From: Dehalococcoidia bacterium
GTDB taxonomy: Bacteria; Chloroflexota; Dehalococcoidia; UBA6926
Direction: 5' to 3'
Assembly (NCBI GenBank): GCA_030754805.1
Contig: JASLZO010000033.1
Coordinates: forward strand, 1-8,941
Length of the DNA: 8,941 bases
The translations under genes and the position numbers were made by a program. The notes below the pieces were generated by a model. It ran no database searches, had not been told where the DNA came from, and saw only the letters and a program-made list of their open reading frames with translations. This document shows, one piece after another, positions 1-5,499 of this stretch. Each line of letters opens with the position of its first letter. Positions within the stretch are counted from its first letter, which is position 1.

Positions 1-985
1 GGGCGGGTAAAACTAATGCGACATCCAACTCGCGGAGTTTATCGATCGAGTCGAGGTAGTCCCCAAGCGGGTCATCCTCGGTCGCCATCCGCGTGCTCAC
101 GTTGGATGTGATGACGGGCAGGATGTGGTCGCCCGTGAAGATCATGCGGTTTTCGCGGTCAAAGAAGCAGACATGGCCAGGCGTGTGTCCGGGGGTCCAG
201 ACCGCCTGAAGGGTCGCGTTGCCGGTCGAGAACGTCTCGCCGCCCTCGAGCAGAACGTCAGGCTCGAAGTTGGAACCGTGCGGGTTCCATCCGCCAGACC
301 GTTCGCCGTCGTGCCGTTCCCCTTGGGCTCCGCCGCGGTGAGCGCTGCTGCCGGACCGAGTGCCGTGAGGATGGGACTCGGCATGTCCGTCGTTGGACCC
401 GTGTGCGGACTCGGACGCGTCGTCGGGTTCGTCTCGACCGGGCCGGCGACGCATCATATCGCCCTCCATCTCTTCGGCCGGGACGCCGTGGCGGATATAC
501 CAATCCCGCATCACCGCCATGCCCTCGGCTCTCCGGTCGCGCCCACCATGATCGTCCATGTTCGTTTGGTCCGCATGATCCGGATTACCGGGGTGGCCTG
601 ATCCGTTCGGGCTGCCCTCCGAGCCCTGAGAAGACCGATTCCGGAAAGGATTCGATTCCCAGTCTATGCGGTGCATGGCCGTCCGTGCCCCGGTTAGCGT
701 CTGCACTTCTTGCACTAAACCCGTGTGGTCCGGGTGATTGTGAGTCAGCAGGATCAAGTCGATCGAGTTGGGCTGGATTCCGAGCTGGCCGACGAGCTGG
801 TCGTTGATGGCATCGACGCCCTCCTTCGATTGCAGCCCGGTATCGATCATGAACCGGCTGTCCGGGCCGGTAACCACGTATGGGAGGGTGAACCCGAGAC
901 GGTTGCCCGGCATCGGGATCTTGAGCTGGAAGACGCCTGGGGCGACCTCCTGAATGGTCTCATTCGTGTTGGCCAAGTTGGTCAT
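1..985 (-). CDS. MBL-fold metallo-hydrolase with long low-complexity insert (3' end outside window)
   Basis: A member of the metallo-beta-lactamase superfamily (glyoxalase II-like hydrolases), probably a cytoplasmic zinc hydrolase with unknown substrate; no signal peptide is seen. Read from the ATG at 985-983, 328 codons stay open to the window edge. Residues 82-87 are HNHPDH (the HxHxDH metal site), residues 264-271 are TPGHTPGH (His267 the likely third-motif ligand), and FTGDH holds bridging Asp286. The sequence breaks off at ...ALVLPA, just before the expected final His motif. Between about residues 111 and 238 the protein departs from the compact family plan: Gly/Ser/Asn/Asp/His-rich low-complexity stretches flank a short ordered-looking block (MRDWYIRHGVPAEEM, near 160-172). 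The ATG lies 3 bp after the MFS stop, in the same frame, with a weak AAGGA upstream, so it is probably translationally coupled. Fold assignment is sure; the reaction is not known. Confidence 0.88.
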   Translation of the reverse strand, partial: MTNLANTNETIQEVAPGVFQLKIPMPGNRLGFTLPYVVTGPDSRFMIDTGLQSKEGVDAINDQLVGQLGIQPNSIDLILLTHNHPDHTGLVQEVQTLTGARTAMHRIDWESNPFRNRSSQGSEGSPNGSGHPGNPDHADQTNMDDHGGRDRRAEGMAVMRDWYIRHGVPAEEMEGDMMRRRPGRDEPDDASESAHGSNDGHAESHPHGTRSGSSAHRGGAQGERHDGERSGGWNPHGSNFEPDVLLEGGETFSTGNATLQAVWTPGHTPGHVCFFDRENRMIFTGDHILPVITSNVSTRMATEDDPLGDYLDSIDKLRELDVALVLPA

Positions 986-988
986 GTA

Positions 989-2398
989 CTAGTTGTCCTT
1001 GTCGTCGTGTTCGGGCTGGCTGGTTGAATCGGTTTCGCCGCTCCCGCCTGCGGGAGCGCGCATTGGCCCACCGCCCTCACCACCGTGGCCCATCGAGGGG
1101 GCTGCGATCGGTTCGACCCTCAAGCGAAGGAGACTGGGATGGGTGAGCGTCACGAGGAACGCGGCACCGAAGAGGATAAAGCCCATCATCGAGATGGCAG
1201 AGGCTGCTCCGATCGACCCTGCGATCCATGCTGCCGGGTACGCGCCGAGAGGCATGAAGCCGTGGTTCAGCATGTTCATGCTCATCACCCGGCCGTGGTA
1301 TGCAGGATCGGACTGAGTGAGCATCATGGCGTTGCTGGTGGCCATGTGGATGCCGCTGGCGAACCCGCCGATCCCCAGAAGGACGCTTGCCGTAATCAGG
1401 CCTGGAGTCGCCGTGAAGACTGGTAAGAAGTAGAACGCCATCAGGGTGACCGAAAACAGGAGCGTTCCCACCAGGACGACGACGCCCGGGCGCCGGAAGC
1501 TGGTCGACGCGATTAAGAGGGTCGCGATGAGCGATCCCACCCCCGTGACGGACATCAAGATGCCGAACGTCGAGGAACCCGCTCCGAATACGACCTCGAC
1601 CAGCCCGGGTAAGAGGCTTGAGAAAGGGAGTCCAAAGAGCATCACCAGAAACGTGAGCAATAGTAGGACGCGTAGGACCGTGGTTCTGCCAATGTAGACG
1701 AGGCCTTCCCCAGCAGCGCGGAAGGGAGATGCTGACGGCGCCGCACTCATCTCGGGCAGTTGGAGAAGGATGGAAGTCAATACAACGAAACCGGCTGTCC
1801 CGGACAGCAACGCGAACATGAACCCGGCCCCGAGGATATCCATCAGAAAGCCGGCCCCCGCCATCCCGAAGATCCGTGTGGCGTTGAACCCGGCCTGCTG
1901 GATGGCCACCGCGTTGGTGATTTCGTCGCGGGGCACGACCATCGGGATGATGGACTGCCGGGCCGGTTGAGTCAGCGCGCTCGTCACGCCCATGAATCCG
2001 AAGATCACGTACATGTTCCAGAGCGCCAGCGTGTCGGTAACGGCGAGGAGGGAAAGTATCGCGTAGAGGGCGAAGATCCCGGATTGGGCAACGATGAGTA
2101 CTTTTCGCCGGTCGACGCGGTCGACAAGTACGCCCGCGGGTACCGCCATGAACATGCTCGGCAGCATGCGGACCATATTGATCGTGGCGATTGCAAGGAA
2201 GCTCCCGGTCAACTCCCAAACGAGCCAGTTGCGGACGACGATGTCCATCCACATGATGGCCGAATTGCCGAGGGTTCCAAACCAAAGGACCCGGAAGTCT
2301 CGATGTCGTAGCGACCGAGCGGAGCCACCAATCCGTTGCAGGGACGACCGCTTCTCCTGTATCGCCTGGCCGACCTCGCCACGAGGCGAATGCATCAT
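989..2398 (-). CDS. MFS_3-type (EntS-like) major facilitator efflux transporter
   Basis: A 469-residue inner-membrane transporter of the major facilitator superfamily, probably a proton-driven exporter of small molecules. Many hydrophobic segments, about 11-12 helices, run from about residue 38 to 420. The cytoplasmic loop motif A appears as GVLVDRVDRRK (89-99). The PARQSIIP...DEITNAVAIQQAG region (145-170) is typical of the MFS_3/enterobactin-exporter-like branch. Residues 430-469 form a hydrophilic Gly/His/Asp-rich tail beyond the membrane core. The start at 2398 overlaps the PadR stop as ATGA and has a good Shine-Dalgarno (CAGGAGGG) 9 nt upstream; a second in-frame ATG follows immediately. 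Co-transcription with a PadR repressor is the usual arrangement for inducible multidrug exporters. Substrate is unknown; siderophore or drug export are both possible. Confidence 0.9.
   Translation of the reverse strand: MMHSPRGEVGQAIQEKRSSLQRIGGSARSLRHRDFRVLWFGTLGNSAIMWMDIVVRNWLVWELTGSFLAIATINMVRMLPSMFMAVPAGVLVDRVDRRKVLIVAQSGIFALYAILSLLAVTDTLALWNMYVIFGFMGVTSALTQPARQSIIPMVVPRDEITNAVAIQQAGFNATRIFGMAGAGFLMDILGAGFMFALLSGTAGFVVLTSILLQLPEMSAAPSASPFRAAGEGLVYIGRTTVLRVLLLLTFLVMLFGLPFSSLLPGLVEVVFGAGSSTFGILMSVTGVGSLIATLLIASTSFRRPGVVVLVGTLLFSVTLMAFYFLPVFTATPGLITASVLLGIGGFASGIHMATSNAMMLTQSDPAYHGRVMSMNMLNHGFMPLGAYPAAWIAGSIGAASAISMMGFILFGAAFLVTLTHPSLLRLRVEPIAAPSMGHGGEGGGPMRAPAGGSGETDSTSQPEHDDKDN
1039..1058 (-). 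repeat. Perfect 9-bp-arm hairpin inside the MFS C-terminal coding region
   Basis: CGCTCCCGC and GCGGGAGCG flank a 2-nt spacer, giving a perfect GC-rich stem-loop. It lies within codons of the Gly/Pro-rich tail of the MFS gene, about 55 bp before the start of the downstream MBL-fold gene. No U-run follows on the minus strand, so it is not a standard terminator. It could tune mRNA stability or ribosome progress between the two cistrons, or be a by-product of GC-rich low-complexity coding (inference). Confidence 0.5.
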
Positions 2399-2955
2399 GC
2401 GCTCGACCCTCCTGATAGAACCGTGTCCACCGGTTCGGGGGCAGCCGATAGCTCGTCAATCGTTGATCTCAACCAATCTCGTTCGGCGCGCAGCACGGAA
2501 GCGCGATAGCTCATGGCGAAGCGAACACGGGTTGCCGTGTGGGCTCGCACCTGCTCCTCAGCCGAGATCGCCTGCTCCTCCATCTCTTCCAATCGGTGAC
2601 GGAGTAAGTCCACGCGTTCCTCGGCGGGCAGGAAATCCATGAACAGAAGGCCGACCGCGTCCGGGTAGTGGGCGGCTGAATGGCGAGCGAGGTGCTCACG
2701 AAGGCTCTCCGCGAATGCCGTCTCCCCGTCCGGGGTCAGCCGGTACACGCGCCTCTCCGGACGCCTTCCTTCTCGGTCCTTCTCCTCGTGGACCAGGCTC
2801 CGCGTGGAGAGCCTGTTCAGCAAGAAATAGGCCGTGGACCGCTTCATCGGCACGACCGATCCAAGCTGATGTTCGAGGAACTGGTTCAGCTGATAGCCAT
2901 GCATCTCCTCACGCTTGAGGAGTCCGAGGAGGAGGAGTTCGCGTTCGTCCAACAT
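2395..2955 (-). CDS. PadR-family transcriptional regulator
   Basis: A 186-residue winged-helix regulator of the PadR family. The N-terminal domain (about 1-90) shows LLLLGLLKREEMHGYQL (helix 1 and the HGY signature), a TAYFLLNRL recognition-helix region near 41-49, and the wing ending RRVYRLTPDG. Residues 95-175 are largely helical with charged coiled-coil-like runs (LRHRLEEMEEQ), matching the dimerising C-terminal domain of the longer PadR subgroup. PadR proteins usually repress an adjacent transporter or detoxification gene until a phenolic or drug ligand binds. This one leads an operon with an MFS exporter and an MBL-fold hydrolase, and a palindrome sits on its own promoter, so autorepression is likely (inference). 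No Shine-Dalgarno precedes the ATG at 2955, but the conserved domain begins immediately after it, so no later start is plausible. Confidence 0.92.
   Translation of the reverse strand: MLDERELLLLGLLKREEMHGYQLNQFLEHQLGSVVPMKRSTAYFLLNRLSTRSLVHEEKDREGRRPERRVYRLTPDGETAFAESLREHLARHSAAHYPDAVGLLFMDFLPAEERVDLLRHRLEEMEEQAISAEEQVRAHTATRVRFAMSYRASVLRAERDWLRSTIDELSAAPEPVDTVLSGGSSA
2407..2414 (-). promoter_or_regulatory. Shine-Dalgarno for the MFS gene
   Basis: CAGGAGGG on the minus strand lies inside the last codons of padR. The AGGAGG core is 9 nt from the ATG at 2398. It supports this start and suggests the exporter has its own strong initiation as well as the ATGA coupling. Confidence 0.7.
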
Positions 2956-2961
2956 CGAGAT

Positions 2962-2990
2962 AGTCGAGACTGTTTAGTCAAGATTGACTA
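2962..2990. promoter_or_regulatory. Probable PadR operator: palindrome and half-site array
   Basis: TAGTCAA-GA-TTGACTA (2975-2990) is a perfect 16-bp palindrome. Together with AGTC at 2962 and GACT at 2968 it gives four alternating half-sites, AGTC (2962), GACT (2968), AGTC (2976), GACT (2986), with gaps of 2, 4 and 6 bp. The palindrome covers the inner end of the predicted -10 box and the likely start site, an occluding position suited to repression. Assignment to the PadR protein rests on position only. Confidence 0.65.
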
Positions 2991-3016
2991 TATGGACGAC
3001 CGATCGCGGGTGTCAA
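2987..3016 (-). promoter_or_regulatory. Sigma70-type promoter of the padR-MFS-MBL operon
   Basis: On the minus strand TTGACA (3016-3011) is separated by 18 bp from TATAGT (2992-2987), a near-consensus housekeeping promoter. Transcription would start near 2980, leaving a leader of about 25 nt with no evident Shine-Dalgarno. It begins about 40 bp after the aldolase stop, so the PadR operon can be expressed independently of the upstream metabolic genes. Confidence 0.7.
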
Positions 3017-3039
3017 CTTTTGGCGGTAACGTCGGCGAG

Positions 3040-3073
3040 GGTCAGGTAGGCGGGGTCAGGTAGGCGGGGTCAG
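3040..3073. repeat. 14-bp tandem repeat, 2.4 copies
   Basis: The unit GGTCAGGTAGGCGG occurs at 3040-3053 and 3054-3067, followed by GGTCAG at 3068-3073, all exact. It spans the end of the aldolase gene: the last five codons (LTPPT) and the stop are written in repeat units. Because each unit starts with the bases giving the TGA, expanding or contracting it would leave the protein end unchanged while altering the distance to the PadR promoter. Confidence 0.85.
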
Positions 3074-3841
3074 ATCGCGAGCGGCGATGGTCGCGTAGTA
3101 GGTGTACGCGCCGCTGATCGCGGAGGCGGTTCCCTCGGCAGAGACGTGGCCGAAGTGCGGGAGCGTGGTGGGGGCGGGTTGCCCGAAACTCTCTTCGAGC
3201 ATTTCGTCCGGCACGGCTGGGTAATCGGGGCCTGCCGCGCAGTATGCATACCAGTTCATCTTCGCCTGTTCTTCCAGGTGCGCCATGTTCATCACGGCCT
3301 GCCCGAGCGACCGACCGGTCGTGATCGCGCCGTGGCCGTGGAGGAGCAGGGCCGTGGATCCATCCAGTTCAGCGGCGACGGCCACACCGTCCTCCTCGGT
3401 CAGGATCAACTTGTTGTGGGGGAAAACCGGAAGCGGCAAGCGCACCAACTCCATGCCCTCGCGACACATGGGCCGTAGGGTCGCGCCCAGGACGCTCATG
3501 ACGACGGTGTAGCGCGGGTGGACGTGGACGATGGATGAGACATCCGGCCGACTCCTGTAGATGGACGAGTGGAGCTTCACCTCATAGCACTGGCTCGACC
3601 CAGGGGGGCCGTCGAGCAGGTTCCCGTCGGCGTCACATAACACCATCTGTTCGGGAGTGATCGCGGCGAGCGCGTCGACGGCGTACCCGCGGCCCTTCAC
3701 CACGAAGGTATCCGGGCGGGACGGCACGCGCATGCTCGCGTGTCCGAGCGATGAGAGCGGGCCTATCGCCAGTCCCATCTCCGCGAGAATTCGGTTCGCG
3801 ATGGCGACCTCGTAATTCACCTGTTCTCGTTCGGTGGCCAA
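3056..3841 (-). CDS. Class II aldolase/adducin-domain protein
   Basis: A 261-residue soluble enzyme of the class II (zinc-dependent) aldolase/adducin fold, related to fuculose-1-phosphate aldolase and ribulose-5-phosphate 4-epimerase. Visible landmarks: GHASMRVP (33-40, the usual GHxSxR), Glu87 before LHSSIY (catalytic acid position), HVHP with zinc ligands His106 and His108, and LLLHGHGA with His170 as third ligand. All metal residues are therefore present. The first codon at 3841 is TTG; the alternative GTG at 3820 would remove seven residues, and either keeps the conserved start (VNYEVAIANRILAEMGL). It follows the CoA-ligase-like gene by 9 bp, so co-translation is likely. Many family members act as aldolases, decarboxylases or epimerases on small hydroxy-acid or sugar derivatives. 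Context suggests a carboxylic-acid pathway, but the substrate cannot be told from sequence. Confidence 0.9.
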   Translation of the reverse strand: MATEREQVNYEVAIANRILAEMGLAIGPLSSLGHASMRVPSRPDTFVVKGRGYAVDALAAITPEQMVLCDADGNLLDGPPGSSQCYEVKLHSSIYRSRPDVSSIVHVHPRYTVVMSVLGATLRPMCREGMELVRLPLPVFPHNKLILTEEDGVAVAAELDGSTALLLHGHGAITTGRSLGQAVMNMAHLEEQAKMNWYAYCAAGPDYPAVPDEMLEESFGQPAPTTLPHFGHVSAEGTASAISGAYTYYATIAARDLTPPT

Positions 3842-3850
3842 GGGGACGAC

Positions 3851-5332
3851 CTACTCCAGCGCTTCTTTGTGCCGGTAGTAATCCGTGACGCGTTTCAAAG
3901 CCTGTGCCGCGCGTGCGATGCTCGGGAACGTGGGGACCCCGGCGGCGGCGCATCGGGATCTGAGATCGGTCAGGGCGTCGGTCTGCCAGCCCTGTGGTTG
4001 GACCGCATCGCCGACGACGACCGCCATCGGTTTCGGCTGCTGCGCGTGGACGGCGAGAAGGGCATCAAGGGTTTTCGGTAGGTCCTGCGCCGCCTCCGGA
4101 CGGTCGAGCGCCCATTGTTCATCGATATTGTTGATGACGAGGTCGTATTCCGGGCTCTTCGTGAGGAGTGCGACCAACTCATCCATCTTCCACGGACTGG
4201 CCCCCAGGATGGAGCCATCGACCGGGTTGCTGAGCCAGTCCCAGTACTCGGGATCGCGCTCCCGCAGCGCCGCGGTGATCGAATCCGGGAACGGCGCGAC
4301 GACGAGCCCGGCTTCCTCGCAGACATCGGCGGATTGGACGCTCCGTCCGCCGCCGCCACCCGCGATGGCGGTGCGAACCCCAGTGAACGGTGGCAGGAAG
4401 TAGAACGCCGACACCGCGTCGACCATCTCCTGCATGTTCGACACGGGGACGGCACCGGCTTGCCGGATCGCGGCGTTCCAGATGGCTGAATCTCCCGCGA
4501 GCGATGCGGTGTGAGACGAGACGGCTCGACCACCTGCAGCCGTTCGGCCGCCTTTCCAGACGACGACGGGTTTTTCAGACGCGACTCGGCGCAGTGCGTC
4601 CAAGAACCGCCTGCCTTCCTTGACGCCTTCGAGGTACAGGCCGACGACCGACGTTTCCGGATCCTCGGCGAAGTAGTTCAGGAAATCTGCTTCGTTTAGG
4701 TCGAGGCCGTTCCCGTAGCTCAGGACCTTTCCGAAGCGCACGCCCCTCGCGGCGGGGCCGAGCACCATCTCGACGGCGTTGCCACCGCTCTGCGCCATCG
4801 CGACGGCGGTGCCCGGATCAGCCGGAAGGTGGTCCTTGAATGTGATGCCCTCGCGGGCGTAGTGAAGCCCCATTCCGTTTGGGCCGATAAGCCGGATCCC
4901 GGCTCGCTGCGCACGCGCGAGGACGTCTCGCTCGAGAGTCGCAGCGTCTTCGTGGCCGGTCTCGCTGAACCTGCCGGTGAAGAGGTGGATGGTCTTGACA
5001 CCCTTCGCCGCGCACTCGTCTATCAGTCCAGGCACCGCGGGCGCCGGGACCGTGGAAATCACATAGTCGACTGGACCCGGGATTTCGCCCACCGACGTGA
5101 ACGACGGGCCGCCGAGGACGTCCGTACCACGGGGGTTGACCGCGTACACGGCCCCCTTGAACCCACGCTCCTTCAGGAGCCGGTAGTACGCGTTCCCCTG
5201 TTTTCGAGGGTCTTCCGAAGCGCCGGCGACGGCAATGGACTTCGGATGGAACAGGTAGTCGAGTTCGAGACCCACGCGACCTCCGAGGATGATGGCCGGC
5301 CGGAACGCGTCAATCCTAGCAGGGGGCGACAT
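3851..5332 (-). CDS. Acyl-CoA synthetase (ADP-forming) alpha-subunit-like CoA-binding protein
   Basis: A 493-residue protein with the domain order of the alpha subunit of NDP-forming acyl-CoA synthetases. A CoA-binding Rossmann domain (about 24-155; FHPKSIAVAGAS, NPRG) is followed by a succinyl-CoA-ligase-like flavodoxin domain (about 170-310; AQSGGNAVEMV, LSYGNGLDLNEADFL). The conserved SHTxxLAG (His274, the phospho-histidine position) is present, with Ala replacing the usual Gly after Thr. A third, ligase-CoA type domain (about 320-490) shows GGGGG, ADVCEEAGL and NPVD. The family converts acid plus CoA plus NTP to acyl-CoA, or the reverse. The ATP-grasp beta subunit it normally needs is absent here. 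The ATG at 5332 has a poor ribosome site; a GTG at 5275 follows GGAGGT at short spacing and lies nearer the conserved start, so residues 1-19 may not be translated. Confidence 0.85.
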   Translation of the reverse strand: MSPPARIDAFRPAIILGGRVGLELDYLFHPKSIAVAGASEDPRKQGNAYYRLLKERGFKGAVYAVNPRGTDVLGGPSFTSVGEIPGPVDYVISTVPAPAVPGLIDECAAKGVKTIHLFTGRFSETGHEDAATLERDVLARAQRAGIRLIGPNGMGLHYAREGITFKDHLPADPGTAVAMAQSGGNAVEMVLGPAARGVRFGKVLSYGNGLDLNEADFLNYFAEDPETSVVGLYLEGVKEGRRFLDALRRVASEKPVVVWKGGRTAAGGRAVSSHTASLAGDSAIWNAAIRQAGAVPVSNMQEMVDAVSAFYFLPPFTGVRTAIAGGGGGRSVQSADVCEEAGLVVAPFPDSITAALRERDPEYWDWLSNPVDGSILGASPWKMDELVALLTKSPEYDLVINNIDEQWALDRPEAAQDLPKTLDALLAVHAQQPKPMAVVVGDAVQPQGWQTDALTDLRSRCAAAGVPTFPSIARAAQALKRVTDYYRHKEALE

Positions 5333-5383
5333 CCCTTCCGTGGGAGTTCAGGAGGTCAGAAGAACCGAACGATTGAGTGATGC

Positions 5384-5421
5384 GGCCGGGAACGCGGCTC
5401 CATTCCCGGTCTGCCCGGCAG
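5384..5421. repeat. Intergenic stem-loops upstream of the CoA-ligase-like gene
   Basis: In the 167-bp gap between the FMN oxidase and the CoA-ligase-like gene there is a perfect 7-bp inverted repeat, CCGGGAA (5386-5392) and TTCCCGG (5403-5409), with a 10-nt loop. Immediately beside it is the near-contiguous palindrome CTGCC-C-GGCAG (5411-5421). A further palindrome, CCACC-GA-GGTGG, lies at 5443-5454. They could be operators, leader hairpins or mRNA processing sites; I see no clear promoter for the downstream gene among them. Confidence 0.5.
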
Positions 5422-5452
5422 ATCAGGGCGACCCGAGAAGGTCCACCGAGGT

Positions 5453-5496
5453 GGGAGCGCCTCTTGGAAGTTGAGAGAACTCCGAGCGGCTCTCCC
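5453..5496 (-). terminator. Long imperfect hairpin just after the FMN oxidase stop
   Basis: A 44-nt inverted repeat (arms 5453-5472 and 5478-5496, loop 5473-5477) begins 3 nt beyond the stop codon at 5500. Its outer GGGAG/CTCCC and inner segments pair through two mismatches, one single-base bulge and one pair that is G-T on the plus strand but A-C in minus RNA. No U-tract follows, so it may be a transcript 3'-end stabiliser or a partial terminator rather than a full intrinsic one. Confidence 0.5.
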
Positions 5497-5499
5497 CCG

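Noticed and set aside
125..601. Plus-strand open frame opposite the MBL-fold gene
   Set aside because: The minus strand carries the HxHxDH, TPGH and GDH motifs in one continuous frame. The plus frame shows no motif and reflects the GC-rich low-complexity coding on the other strand.
1760..2311. Long plus-strand open frame opposite the MFS gene
   Set aside because: It is biased in composition, has no domain-like pattern, and lies wholly opposite a clear membrane transporter; it is an antisense shadow.
5356..5403. Fifteen-codon minus-strand open frame before the CoA-ligase-like gene, as a leader peptide
   Set aside because: It has no ribosome site, no run of regulatory codons, and sits among overlapping hairpins; nothing separates it from chance.
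5411..5454. T-box or other riboswitch in the gap before the CoA-ligase-like gene
   Set aside because: A GGTGGACC string superficially recalls the T-box antiterminator, but the conserved flanking bases, specifier stem and a terminator with a U-tract are missing, and the downstream gene is not amino-acid related.
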